The notes under the pieces are model-generated. The model ran no database searches, had not been told where the DNA came from, and saw only the letters and a list, made by a program, of their open reading frames with translations. Positions 33,332-47,800 of a DNA stretch of 64,000 nt are shown here, one piece after another. The stretch is from Myotis daubentonii (Eukaryota; Chordata; Mammalia; Chiroptera; Vespertilionidae): NCBI RefSeq assembly GCF_963259705.1, contig NC_081842.1:59861787-59925786 (forward strand), written 5' to 3'. The first letter of the stretch is position 1, and every line of letters starts with the position of its first letter. The translations under genes were made by a program, and so were the position numbers.

Positions 33332-35734
33332 GTGGGTACTCTGAGCCGTGGGAAAGTGAGGGAGCACAGGGCAAGGGCTGAGGTAAGAGGAACCTACCTG
33401 GCTCTTGGTCCTTCTGAGAGAGAGAAAGTCACTGCTAATATGCTTTTCACCTTTTATGGCCAGAAGGCCTGGGTGGGAGTGGTTGTGGATAATGAGCATC
33501 TGGGGAAAGAAACAGAAGTGGGGTCCTGGAAACCAGGGAATATGATGCAAAATCATCATTCCAAGACCCCCGGTTGCTCTGAGGCACTGAATGGGAGGAG
33601 GACCACAGGAGGTGAAGACAGTCTCTGCTCTCAGACAGCGTATGATTTATCAGGGAGCCACAATCCACATAAAGGACATTGTAACGGATCAGGAAGTAGA
33701 TGCTCACGTACACCAGTGCTGAGAACCAAGTGCTGATGGAGGCAAATGGCATGATGGTGCGACTAGGGCTAGTTTCTGTGACTGCATGATCACAGAATCT
33801 CAGAATGCCAGAGATGGAGGGGACTTTATAGATTAGCTAGGTTAACCTCTTTGTTTATTTTTTCATGAGGAAAAACTGAGTATCTGAGACATTCAATGAT
33901 TTACTAAATTGTTGAAGTTAATATTTGTAAATTGCCTACCCTGGTACCTGGTGAATGAGTACATACTCTGTCTATGTTGATTCCCTTGCCCACGTTCCCA
34001 CAGGGGCTTAGTGACAGAGCTGGGTGATCCTCTGACTCCTTGCCTTTTACTGATGCTAAAAGGCAGCCTATAATGAGGCCCTAGATGGAACCTGAAGTTC
34101 TGAGCACCATGTCTCACCAAGTTACTCTCCGGTTTCCCACCTCTAGATAGTACATCTTGGCTTCCCTATTTCTGGCAGTAGCTCAAAAATATTCAATTGT
34201 CTCTGTAGCAGAAACTTTCCTTTATTTTAAAGATACATGAGGAAGGGAGATTAGGGGAGCGTCAGGCTGAGGCCGCAGAGGAAGAGCAGGAAAGAAAAGG
34301 ACCATCGGTTTTCATTGCTTCCTTATTGCTCACAAATATTGCAGAAATGTCTCCTTTCCAGTTTTTTTGTGTGAAGTTCTTTTGTTGCAGAGCAGCCCGG
34401 GAGCCAGGACCTAGGTCTTGTGTCTCTGCCCCACCCCCATCCATAACTGTTGCCCCACAGGGGGAGGTGGATCTGGTCTCAGTAATGACTCATCCCACAG
34501 TGTGCTGACTTAGTCAATACTTCTCCAGTGTCTTCTTTGCATCTCTAACCAATCTGCCACAAACTTTCCTTGGGCTGGTTGCCGAGGCATTTTTCAAAGA
34601 TCAGGAGTTTTCAAGGGGAAAGGAAAACCAGAGTCTGAGAGCCTGGGAAAAGGCACTGCAGAGTCCTAGGAGTGTTGTAAGAGGGACTCCTTTAAGAAAC
34701 AGTGAAGAGCATGGGGAGCGACACCAGTGGGATGAGGAGTCTGAGCAGGGAAGGGTGGGCAGGGGAGTCACCAGCCAGCAAGTGGTATCGGGGTTAAGAA
34801 GTCTCAGCAGCCATCAGAGCAGGTGAGCATTGTCTGTTTCCTCTTTCCACCAAGATCCAGAGCAGCTGTGCAGCTCCTCTTCATGCACAATTGGCAGTGC
34901 CAGTGGAAACACAGGGGATTCCCAGCAGAAGAACAATTTGGCACCCCTTCAAACTGGTGTTCTCTAAATAGTTCTTTATCGTTTCTGTAGTTAATGAAAA
35001 TCTAATAAAATCTAATGTTCAAATGAGGAACTTATTACATGCAATTTTGAGTCAATTATCTTCTTTTGAAATGTAATTAATTGTTTTTAAAAATGGAAGA
35101 AAAGTGACTTATTCCCCACAAATAATACTTCCCGTGCATTAACCAGTGTAGGAATTTCAACCCTACTGACTTCATGCCGCTGTTTAGTGGCTGGTCTGAG
35201 TAGAGATGGAACAGCACTTGCATTGGGGGTTGGAAAATTGCTTAACAGAGTTAAACAGGTTGTAGAGTGGAGTGCGTAGATGTTCACTTATCAAGAGATG
35301 GACCAGCATATGTTTTGATAGCTATAAAAGGAGTATATGTAGAAACCTGAGTGAAATGATGCAATACTTCTAGCGATGCTCTAGCACCCCTCAATTGATT
35401 ACCACTTTAAGTCACTGCCTGGCTGGTCTCTTGGCAAATGAATGATCCCAGCAGTTTGGACACCCAGGTTATTTAGTGTTACCTATACCCATAATGACTT
35501 CTCTCCAGACTCAGGTGTTCCCAGGCCATGTTAGTTTATCTCAAATAATAATAAAAACAAACAAACAAAAAACAGAAGTACTTTTCTAAAACTCATCCCT
35601 GTTGCCTCAGCTTCTATTATCTTCTAACAAAAAATGACAAGAAACATTGAGCTGCTATATCATTGACTTCAGCATTCTTGTTTTCCCGTCTCTTGATTTC
35701 CCCCCTAATTATTGCCATCTTCTGTCGCCCTCAG
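33332..35734. other. Probable HCLS1 intron 1
   Basis: No transposon of recent type. A MIR/L2-like relic is possible at about 33790-33900. This relatively repeat-poor 2.4 kb next to the promoter candidate could hold regulatory sequence, but none is demonstrated. Confidence 0.35.
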
Positions 35735-35818
35735 ATGTGGAAGTCTGTAGTAGGGCATGATGTATCTGTTTCCGTGGAGACTCACGGTGATGACTGGGAC
35801 ACAGACCCTGACTTTGTG
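35735..35818 (+). CDS. HCLS1: HCLS1 first coding exon, acidic N terminus
   Basis: The acceptor CCCTCAG| is immediately followed by ATG, so the start codon is the first three bases of the exon. It has 28 codons, [10 protein letters not shown]... through [10 protein letters not shown], and the donor is GTG|GTGAGT. DDW is the Arp2/3-binding signature shared with cortactin. Confidence 0.95.
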
Positions 35819-38800
35819 GTGAGTTTGGAAACAGCTTTGCTTGGATAAGGAAAAATAGAGGGGAAACATTTGGGCCATTCTGTAACGTTTCAGTGGGCTT
35901 AGAAGAACAGTCTGGGGCTGAGATAGACCCCACGGTAGAACTGACTAGTAGGGCAGTTGGCTGTAATGAGTGGAGCATGCATAATATCTGAGGTTGAGAA
36001 TGGAAAAAGACAGGTGGGAAGGAAAGAGGAGTTTGACTTTGTGATTGATGGGTTATGACAGGCTATGCTAAGGGAGCAGGTTAACCTGGGTCTCGTTTGG
36101 CCTATGAGCCAGGATTTGGACTGGACATTTGTAATTTGGGGGGATTGAGAAGTAATAGGAGACCTGAAGAAGAAAGTATGAGGGATGCAGTAGGAAAGGG
36201 ATTTCAGAGCTCACCAGTTAATTTAACATGGGGCTAGGGTGTATACACAGAGAAGCATCTGACTGAAGGAGGCAGCAGATGCAGGGACATAGAGGTCACG
36301 GGTGTCAGCTGCATGGCCTCTCTCAGTGTGGCACATCTCTTGCCATCACTTATCACTGAGTGTTGTTTTTTGCAGAACGACATCTCTGAGAAGGAGCAAC
36401 GATGGGGAGCCAAGACCATCGAGGGCTCTGGACGCACAGAACATATCAAGTAGGTGCCAAATGGACTAGGGAGTGGAAAGAGGATGTGGGAAGAGCCCAA
36501 GGAAAACTCATAGTCTCAGGGAGAAAGAAAAGAGAGAAGGTAGTTTGTGTCCACGAGTCCTTGTGTTTTTTTCTTGAATCTGTCCTGTGTGTTCCTATGT
36601 GTGTGTCATTATGTATTTTTATTTCATGTCTCTCCTCTTATTCTCCCCCCAACCCTGTTATTTCTCTTTTATTTCTAACTACTAGCTGATTCCCCAAGTG
36701 GATCTACCAGTATTATAAGGGGTTCAGAGAGGAAGTGGCTCAATTGTGGAGGTTTTATCACACTTTATCATCTACCTATCTATCTATTCACATAAATATA
36801 ATTGTGTATAGGGTGATTTCAGATGGGCCAAGGAGGAGTCAGTAAAATATCAAGGTAAAAAAAACCTCAGAATAAATATTGTAAATATAGGACATCAGGT
36901 TGCACATCTAGTCTGAATGATTTTTTTAAATTAAAAGTTTGTATTTGGTTACTTGATAGAAGTTGGAAGCTATGAAGATATGAAAAAATGTGGCCCTGGT
37001 AAAACCTGTTGAGTAAAACTATTTTAGTGATGGTGTTTAGGAGCCCTAAAGATTATGACCCAATATTTTACAAAACAAAACAAAAAAACAGATATATTAT
37101 ATATTTGGATGGAGAGATTCCCTCTTCTCTTCCCTGGATTATTCATGGTTATCTAACCAGAGCTGTCTGCTTTGGAGAATATCAGAATGTCAAATATTAG
37201 TAGCAGGGTAGGTACAATCTATACTAATAAAAGGGTAGTATGCTAATTAGACCGGACATATTCCAGATGACCATCAGACGTCCTTCCAGACAAAGCCACA
37301 GTGGCTGCCCGAGGTTCAGGCAAGCCACAGATGGCGGCTGCTGCTGCCCAGGGCTGGCCTGAGGCTCAGGGAAGCTGGCCATGGCAGCTGCCCAGCTGCC
37401 CAGGGCCAGCCCAAGGCTTAGGCAAGCCGCCGATGGTGGCTACCCAGTGGCCTGAGGCTCAGTTAGGGGGCAATCATGCTGGCAGGGGAGTAGTTAGGGG
37501 CGATCAGGTCAGTAGGGGAGCTATTAGGGGCATCAGCCTGGCAAGCAGAAGTGGTTGGGGGCAATCAGGCAGGCAGGTAAACAAGTGGTTAGGACCCAGC
37601 AGTCCCGATTGCAAGAGAAATGTCTGACTGCCGGTTTAGGCCCAATCCTGCAGGGATCCGGCATTCAGACATCCCCTAAAGGGTCCTGGATTGGAGAGGG
37701 TGCAGGCTGGACTGAGAGACATTCCTCTGTGCACAAATTTCGTGCACCGGGGCTCTAGAGAACAATATAACAGGAGCAAAAATAAGAAGTAAAAATTGAC
37801 AATTACACACAAAGTGGCAAAAACTAATACAGCTCTGAGCTCCATTTTAACTCCCTCCCCCAACTGTAACAGCAGTGTTTTTACTTCTTTTCCCCCTAAA
37901 TTTAAAAAATGTCAGGGGATAGCCACACTACAAAATCTTGGCACATTTTTATATACTTTGATAATATTGAGTTATATGCATTGTTGTTTAATCAGACATA
38001 AATGATTTATCTTAAGTCATTGTAATGAATATTATTCTTAAACAAATCAAGCAATTCTGGCAGCAGTCGAAGAGATGTAAAAAAAATGGATGAGAGTCAT
38101 GCAGGAAGCTTCTTTATGCCCTCTGTAGGCTCAACAGGCCCCCTGTCCCCTCCCCCCAAAAGTACCCCTTTTCTTTTCTGGGTAAAGGCCACTCAGCCCT
38201 GGTGTCTGAGAACTGTTAAGATTAGAATACAAACTCCCCTTGTACCTTTTCCTCCCAGTGCCTGTCTCATGCGTAGTAGGAGCAGAACATTTTAAGGAAG
38301 ACTCCTAATCCCTGCCTTGATCTTATGAAAGAGCTTGAGTTTGGATTCCCAGCTCTGCCATTACCAGCAATGTGAATTTACACATATAACCTCTCTGAAT
38401 CTCAGCTTATTTGTTTATCAGATGGGGATAATAATAGCTACCCTGCAGAATTCAATGGGTTAACATATATCTATGTCTAGAGCAGTACTTAGCACCTCTT
38501 AGCAGCTCAATAATTTTATTTCTCCTTTCTGTTAGTATATAATGGTTTAATCAGACTTTATTTCTAAAAACCTAACACAAACATGTAAACAGATGACAGT
38601 CTTCCTTCCTCCTAAGTGGTGTTTATGTAGACTATTGTGTTGCACAATCCTGCACATACATTATGCTGACTGGAGACCCTTGCAATTGTAAAAATTGGTA
38701 ACCCTACATGTTCCCTTATTAGCTTTACTGGATCTGCATAAGATAGAATAAATAGTGGAGACATTTATACAAAACCTACTCCCCTCCAATTTACCCAGGC

Positions 38801-41800
38801 TACCAAGGTGTAAAAGCCCAGTCTCTGCCAGTGACTGGCCAAGTGACCTTGGACAAGTCACTTCTCAGATTCTCGGTTTTCCCATTGGGATAAATAAGTT
38901 CTCTAGAGGACCTCCCAGTAGTAAGTCCTCTAAGATTCTCTATAGCTAGTGTGGGCTAAGCCAATCTTTAAGATCAGATGGGAATCAATAAGGTTCGTGG
39001 GAAAGAGGGGGAAGTTGGAGAGAACAGTAGCTACAGAACTGAGATGACTCAAAGCAGGAAAAGGAAGTGATTGTGGTTCAGACTAATCTTACTACCTCCC
39101 CCCACACCATGATCTTTCTTTTTTAAGTCGGTCTAAAATAAATTTAGCTTGGGGAGTGTTTGGTAATTTGGTGAATAGCTCAAGTAACCATCCATCCTTC
39201 ATCTATTGTATAACAAGTCCTGGTCCAGGCAGCTCCAAGCAGCCTAATATTTCCTAGGAGTTGCCTGGTTTCCAAGGGCTGTTGCCCCTTTTCTCCATCT
39301 TCTTCTTGCCACTCTTGACCACTCATACTTGTGTGCCTCTTTACAGTCAATACACCCCATTCCCTCTCCTGGTAAACACTGATCTGCTTCTTATCACAAT
39401 AGATGAGTTTTGCCCATCTTAGAATTTCATGTAATGGAATAATAGAGAACTTACTCTTTTGTGTCTCTTTTCTTTCACTCAGCATAATGTTTTTGAGATC
39501 TATCCATGGTCTTGTGTGTATCAGTCTGTTGTCCTTTATTATTGCCAAGTAGTATTCAATTGTATGAATATATCACAATGGTTTTACCTGTTACCCTGTT
39601 GGTAGACATTTAGGTTGTTGACAGTTTAGGGCGATGACAAATAACCCTGTTATGAACATTTGGGTTCAGATCTTTTTGTTGACATATATTTTTATTTCTC
39701 TTGAGCAATACCTACCAGAAAAATTGCTGATTCATATATTAAGTGTGTGTTTAATTTTTAAAGAAACTAACAAATTATTTCTGATAGGAATTTACAATGT
39801 TTCATTCCTACCAATGATGCATGGTTTTTAAGAGCTCCACATCCTTATCTACACTCATGTGCCTATGTGATAATTTTAATTTGCATTTTGCTGATGATTA
39901 ATTTTATTGAGCTTCTTTTCATGTGCCATTCATGTATCTTCATATCTTCCTTTTGGTGTCTGTTCAAATCTTTTTTCTCACTTTCAAAGATGGTTGTTTT
40001 TATTCTTATTGAATTTTAAGAGTTATTTATATATTCTAGATACAAGTATTTTGTGAGATATGTGTTGTGCAAATATTTAACCCAGAGTGTAACTCACTTT
40101 TTCATTTTATTAATGGCATCTTTTATCTCAAAGTTGTGAAAATTTTCTTCTAAAATATTTATAATTTTAGCTTTTACATTTAAGTCTATGATCAAATTAG
40201 TTTTTGTATACAGCGTGAGGCGAAGATTAAAGTTTATTTTTTTGCATATTGATAGTTCATTATTTCAACACCATTAAAAAACTATTCTTTCCTCATTGAT
40301 TTACCTGGCATCTTTGGCCATATACATGGGGTCTATTTCTAGATTATATATACACTAGAGGCCTGTTGCACAAAAAGATTCGTGCGATAGGCCTACCTTT
40401 CCCCTGGCTGCCGGCACCGGTTCTCCTCCGGCACCCAGGACCCGGCCTTTGCTCCGGCCAGAGCCACCTTCAGTCTTCGCTGCTCTGGCTGGAGCCGCCT
40501 TCAGTCTTCACTCCGCTGCTTTGTGCCTATGTATGCAAATTAACCGCCATCTTTGTTGGCGGTTAATTTGCATATCTTGCTGATTAGCCAATGGGAGGCG
40601 TAGCAAAGATACGGTCAATTACCACGTTTGTCTGTTATTAGCTAGGACATGCCTTCCCTGACCCATATGATACTGATTATTGTATTGACAAGTCATAAAA
40701 TCAAATAGTCCTCCAATTTTTCTCTCCTTTATAATAATAAAACTTTTAATATCCCAGGATTTTAGGTTTCCACATACATTATAGTGTAAACTTGTGAATT
40801 CCTACAAATATGCCTGTTGGTATTTTGATTGGGATTGTATTGAACCTGTAGATCATTTTGGAAAGAACTGACATATTGAGTTTCCAATTCATGTATGTGG
40901 GATATCTCTCCATTTATTTAAGTCTTTAATTTTTTTCAGAAATGTTTTTATGTGTTCAGGTCTTATATATGTTTTGTTAAATTTATGCTAAAATGTTTTA
41001 TGTTATTTCATGAGATGATAAGTTGCATTTATTTTTAACTTTTAATTTCCAATGTCTGTGGCTACTATGTAAGTAAAATTGATTTTGATAGTGACCTTGT
41101 ATCCTGTGACCTTGCCAAATGGACTTAATGGTTCTAGTAGCACTTTTTTTTTTTTGGTAGATTCTTTAGGATTTTCTACATCTGTGATTATATTGTTTGT
41201 GAATATAATTTTATAGTCTGAGTTACTCATCTTTGTGCTTTTACTTTTGTAATAAAAGCAAGATCTGCTCCTTTTCTTAGCTCATTTTTGAGGCCCTCAA
41301 TTTCACTGGTTCCCAAAAATTGCATTGCTTTATCAATTCCAAGGTATTTTAACTTAAAATAGGCATCTGAGAGTTAATGTGTCAAAAGTTTCATAAGTAT
41401 ACCACTGAGCACATTGAATTGTAATTTTTTGTTTTCTTCTCTGTTACTTCCACCTGACCACAATCTCCATACATTAATCATCTTGGTGTTGTCCTCAGGG
41501 CCTAATAGTGTCCCACACTCAAAATTTTAATTAATATTTAACTAATATTTATTAAATGAAGGAATGATATAACTAAGACCTACTTAAAGTGGCTTTGGCT
41601 ATATTCTAAAGAATTTGATAATCTGGTCTTCTTTGACCCCATCATTTTCACTCAAATTATATTGTCTATTGGCATGATCCTCTGAGTATCCTTGCTGTCA
41701 TCCATTAGGTGATATACATGAATCTCATTTTCTAATTCCTTTTAAAAAACTTTTTTTCAGCTATCATATCTTTATGACCCATGTAGCAATCATTGCACTC

Positions 41801-44800
41801 ATTAAAACTTTGCAGACTTATTCCACTTAAAAGTAATGTTTAGCTCCGTTTTCTTTGTTCTTCATCTGAGTACTCTGGTTGGGAAGAATCAGTCATTTAT
41901 GTGTTCTTGGAACCAATATCTTCTTTGACACAGACAGTTCTAAAGTGTTGGTGTTGTTGAGCTAGCAATACAGGATCTCTGCCTTAGCTGCTGCCAGAGG
42001 GTTTAGAGCAGGCACGGGAACAGAGGGTTCTTCCAGCACTTAGTTTAATTTCATCTGGTTCAAAGCCAGCTTTCTAAAATTAACTGTGACTAAAGCTGAG
42101 CAGGCTTTGTAAAAAGACCTTTGATGGGCTCATACTACAAGGCCACCAGGTGGATCTAGTCTTCCATGAAAGAGGAGAATTTCTGCTGTGAAATGGCCAT
42201 TCTACCGGTAACCAATGTAATCTGGTTTTCCTGAGTGAGTGAAGTTCCAGTGACATCACTATCTCAATTCCCTAAATGTTCATTTCTTGCTGTAGGAAGT
42301 CAATTATTTCATTTAGGGTTCTCTTGCCTAAAAGTTTCTAAGAATCCCCAGGAACCTTTATATGTGTCCAAGTATCAGCCCTGATTGTCATGTATTGGTG
42401 CTAGTGCTGAGCTACCACCTCATATCCTCAGACCAAACAGATATGCAGAGGTGCTCTCCACCCCTATGGTAAAGGTGGACGTGAAGTAAGGAGAATGCCT
42501 CCTTTTGGTGTTACATTCTCTTAGTGGTAGAGGTGTCCCAAATCAACGTTATTTGAGCCTCAGTGTTGCAACAATTAGTGATAACAGTGAACTTTACTAG
42601 TTTTTATTAGTTTTTTGTTCTCTTAGCGATTATCAGAGTTAGGAATGAGGGTGAAGGGCATTCGTTTTTTACAAGAAAATACAAAAAATGCTTAATATGT
42701 AGATAAATTTCCCAGTGCTACATTTTTCATAACCATCATTTTAAATGACTTCCTAGTATGCTATTGAAAGATAATAATGCAATTTACTTACTGTTCTTCA
42801 GTTATTGCCATATAATTTGTCTCTGGGTTCTTGCTTTACTATATACAATGTTTCAGTGAATATCATTAGACATTAAGCATTTCCATATTTAAAATTATTT
42901 CCTTAAGGTAAACTCCCAAGACTCGATTTTATGGGTAAAAGCCTACATGAATATTTTTGTGCTTCTTGAGATAGAGTACCTAATTGCTAGAAAGTGAATT
43001 AATTCAGAGAGGAAAATAATTCCCCAGTTACTAGAATATAAGTATCGATTCCTGGTCAAGGGCATGTACCTGTATTGCAAGTTTGATCCCTGGTCCCAGT
43101 CGGGGCATATGTGGAAGGCAGCCAATCGATGTGTCTCTCTCACATCAATGTTTCTCTCTCTCTCTCCTCCTTCCCCCTTCCCTTTCACTCTGTCTTAAAC
43201 TCAATGGAAAAAATATCCTGGGGTAAGGTTTAACAACAACAAAAATTGGACTAAATATCAGCACGTTATTTAGTGAGCAAAATAACAGACTAGAGAAAAA
43301 ACTGTTGGCTTATGGAAAGTTTAAATCAGGCTATGGTATGCAAACCACACTAATCTCTTACTCCCAGACCCAACTCTGGTATACTTTGGAGGCAGGTTAT
43401 TGCTAAAACTAAATAGGTCACACCTGAAGATTTCAATTTTTCAGGGAGGAAGGTTTGTTGGCCTCTCTGTGTTATACAAGTCTCTGTCATGTGGTTACTT
43501 CCAGCATCCACCAGCTGAGGAATAAAGTGTCAGAGGAGCATGATAGTCTCAAGAAGAAGGAGTTGGAATCAGGGCCCAAAGCATCCCATGGCTACGGAGG
43601 TCGATTTGGTGTAGAAAGAGATCGAATGGACAAGGTGAGCTGAAAGGGAGATATTTGCTTCATTTTTTAATAAAAGATTCATTCATTATGTTATTTCACT
43701 TGTTATTTGTATCATTTTTTCCCTATATCAACACATAAATTATAGACAGCAAAAAATAGAAGCCAAAAAATTGAGAAGGGCTGGCCATAGTAGGCCCAGC
43801 TACACTGTAACTCCTAGACCATGGGGACAGGGAACATAAGTAGAGAAGGGAAAAATGTGTTTTAAAATAAATTACTACTTTTAAATGTTTGTGTTTTATA
43901 TCTATACTAGAGGCCCAGCACATGAAATCGTGCGCGGGTAGGATCCCTAGGCAGGCCTAGCCTGCAAACAGGGCCATCTTCTGCCTGCTTGCCATTCCCC
44001 AGTCCCACCCTGCTGCCATGCCCTGGTTCGCCATGGTTCCCTGATTGCAGCATGGCTCTGGTTCCCGGGGGCCTGTGGGCTGGGAGGAGGGACCAAGAGG
44101 TTGCCTGTTCCACCCGCTCGCCAGTCCCGCCCCGCCACCACTCACCTTGGTTCCCTGTTGACCATACTGCCATCAGAGCCTGTGAGCCGCTGCGGGGAGG
44201 GACTGAGAGGTGGTCAATGCACCTCATGGTGACTGGTCGAGTGGTCGTTCTGGTCATTACGCTTATGGTCGCTGGCCTTTTATTATATAGGGTTGCAACT
44301 TCTCTTATTATTTTCTTTATTATATATTTAGTGTTGTTGTGTACTATATATTATATGATATGCACATAAGTGTGAAAAATATTGATGTGAATTTATCCAT
44401 GAGAAGCCCTCCAATATGAATAGTTTTTATTTTATTGATTAGTTGCTGTAAATTTGTGATAAAAGGATGCTTGTATATTGAATCATATATTCCATTGATT
44501 TGCCTAACCTCAAAGATAGAGATGTATTTCTATAAGAAAAATGGTTTACTTTTGAGGAGAAAAAAATCCAATGAAAGCTTTTAGTTCACCTTTAAGAGGT
44601 GTTTTGTTTTGTCATTGTGTAAAGTGCAGCATAGGCATTGTATTCTCCCATAAAATTTCTAACAAAAAAGAAGTCATGCATTCTTAAATTCAACAAGCAA
44701 AATTGACCTACACAGACCCCATAATAAAAGCTTAATATGCTAAATGTTTGGTTGTCTGGTTGGCTGTTCAACCAATAAAGCGTAATATGCTAATGATATG

Positions 44801-47800
44801 CTAAAGCCACTCAACCTCGCTATGACGTGCACTGACTACCAGCAGGCAAACACTCTGCCTGGTAGGTTAGCTTGCTGCTGGGGTCTGGCCGATTGGGACT
44901 GAGCGAGATTGGCTGGACATGCCCTGGAGCCCTCCCTTGGTCCCTCCTGGGCTGGCCAACTTCCCATGTTCCTCCCAGCCCCATGCAGGAGCTGCCCCCT
45001 GGTGGTCAGTTCGCTCCCATAGGGGGAGCGCTGCTTAGGCAGAAGCCAGGCTCATAGCTGGCGAGTGCAGCAAGTGCAGCGGTGGTGGCAGGAGCCTCTC
45101 CTGCCTTGGCTGCAGGTGAGTGGTAAGGGGTGAGCGGTCCCAGACTTCGAGAGCCCCAGACTGTGAGAGGGACGTCTGATTGCCAGCTTAGGCCCAACCC
45201 CCCCGGGGACATCACCTGGGGGGTCTTGGACTGTGAGAGGGTGCAGGCCGGGCTGAGCGACACCTCCCACCCCGTGCACAATTTTCGTGCACCGTGCCTC
45301 TAGTCCAGCTGTGGGCAAACTATGGCCCGTGGGCCAGATCCGGCCCATTTGAAATGAATAAAACTAAAAAAAAAAAAAAAAAAAAAGACCGTACCCTTTT
45401 ATGTAATGATGTTTACTTTGAATTTATATTAGTTCACACAAACACTCAATCCATGCTTTTGTTCCAGCCCTCCGGTCCAGTTTAAGAACCCATTGTGGCC
45501 CTCGAGTCAAAAAGTTTGCCCACCCCTGCTCTAGTCCATATATAAATATTAGAAGATACATAACTCTTAGGACCAAATAGAAAATAAAACATTAGATGGA
45601 GTAAAAAGTGGAGGGGAATAGAAAAGATTTAAGTGACATGCCATCTTGGATTAGTCCCAATATTCTCTGTCAACCTCCGTTGGGAAAGAGTCACTGCTAA
45701 ATATTAGGGCTCAGGTGACATTTCTGAATTTGATGCTCATAAGGGAGAAAAGATTCAAAACAAAAGCACCTGGCTGTTTATGTGAATATTCAATCCTGAC
45801 TAAGGCATCCAGTCAGTCTCCTTTGGTCTCTCCCCAGTAACCGCCCTCATTTCTGTTTTGATTTACAAAGCCTTTGTTTTAGCTCTCTTTTTGTTTCTGG
45901 TTTAACCACAGCTCTGTTTTCCTAGTCTCTATCCTTCTGGTTCCCAGCATGTTCTATGTGAGTTTCCTGAATGATGGGATTTTTAAAAAAAATACATTTT
46001 TATTGATTTCAGAGAGGAAGGAAGAGGGAGAGAGAGATAGAAACATCCATGATGAGAGAGAATCATGGATCGGTTGCCTCCTGCAAGTCCCCCACTGGGG
46101 ATCGAGCCCACAACCCAGGCATGTACCCTTGACCAGAATCAAACCTGGGACCTTTCAGTTCCCAGGCTGACACTCTATCCACTGAGCCAAACCGGCTAGG
46201 GCTGAATGATGGGATCTTGATGGTGTTAGAGAAGAATCAGGATGTGCAAGGCTCCAGAAGTCACCTTGCTCTCCCATCCTTGTCATCCTTGACACTACTT
46301 GCAGAGGCTAAAAGTCTGACCCAGAATGGAATTTCCTGTATTCTTACATCCCAGCCTGTCTCTGTGTCATTTTATTTCTTTGGGGTCATTTTTATCTTGT
46401 CACTCATTCCGTCCTTGATTTTTCTCAGAGTGCTGTGGGCCATGAGTATGTTGCTGAGGTGGAGAAGCACTCTTCTCAGACTGATGCTGCCAGAGGTTTT
46501 GGGGGCAAATACGGAGTTGAGAAGGACAGGGCAGACAAGGTAAGTAACTGTTCTCTCCACACACCACCCAACTCAGAGCCTGTGGGACTTACCAACACTC
46601 CCCCTTGGACGTGGGTCTATGGGTCTTCTGTGAGAAACAGGGCAGTGGACTCAAGGAGGGTCCAGCACGAGGACAGCTCCTGTGACCTCCCTCAGCAAGT
46701 TCCTTGGGCCCCTGTTGGAGGCCACATACTGAGCTGAAAGGTAGTAATTTAAATGAGACAAGACTCTCAAACTTTGTTTGAATAAGGAATCCCTCAAACC
46801 ACTGATTCTTGTTATACCTTGTCTATATGAAGAGAGAAGAGGGAAGTTCCAAAGCTCCTCTTTTGGTCAAACATAAACACCTTATAAATATAGGGTGTCC
46901 CCCCAAAATGTATACACACTTTAACAACTGATAGCTCACTTAATTTTGAAACTGAACTGTATGTTCGTAAACACTGACTGTTTAATCATTCAAGATGTGT
47001 ATACATTTTGGGGGGACACCCTGTATATTTATGCTTTTCAGGAAAATAGAGATGTCGGCTTAAATGTTATTACCATGGCAGCAAATAATCAATTAAAAAA
47101 TAATCAAGTAAAACAACTAATTAGGGTGACAATGTTTTAGAAGGTAAAGGTTACTTTTAACAAGACTTAGCACCAAATCTCTGAAGTCCAGGTGTTTAAA
47201 GATTCCTTTGTACAAAACATACAAATAAAAAAAGTAGTTTTAAAGAGAGAAAAAAGGGACGATTACAGATGACAGAGTGGTCACAAGAGTGCAATTGATA
47301 ACTCATTGATGTTGTCAGTTTCACTCCTTAGTAGATCAGATTCTTTGGTCTTGCATTGTGGTGGGTGCAGAATAGTATGTTTCCCCTGCAGCTACACAAA
47401 GAAGACATCTCCTTCGTAGCTGCTGAAATTCCTTTCTAACCTTCAGTTGTTTATTCGGTGGGCCCGAATCCTTAAAGCTAAGTGTTAGATGTTATTTTAC
47501 TGTTGATGGGAAAAACACCAGAAAAGTTAAAAACATACTATAAAGGAAAGGAAATATGCAGAGGGCAATGTTTTAAGGCAGTAATGGAATATGGAGCATG
47601 TTATGGTCTCCTCTAATCAGGTTGGAATTTTTCTTCCATCTTGGCCTCTTCCTAACATGTCATTGTTCTTTCTTTCATCTTGTGCCTCACAGCCACAAAT
47701 TGAATCACCTAAACAATCAGTGTGTCATGTAAATCAAGCAACATTACATACTGCTAGCTTTAAGATGCAAAATCTAGACTCACTTAGAGACCCATTGTTA

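Noticed and set aside
33155..33736. 193-codon ORF upstream of HCLS1
   Set aside because: It covers the likely non-coding exon 1 and its donor, shows low-complexity composition, and has no family resemblance.
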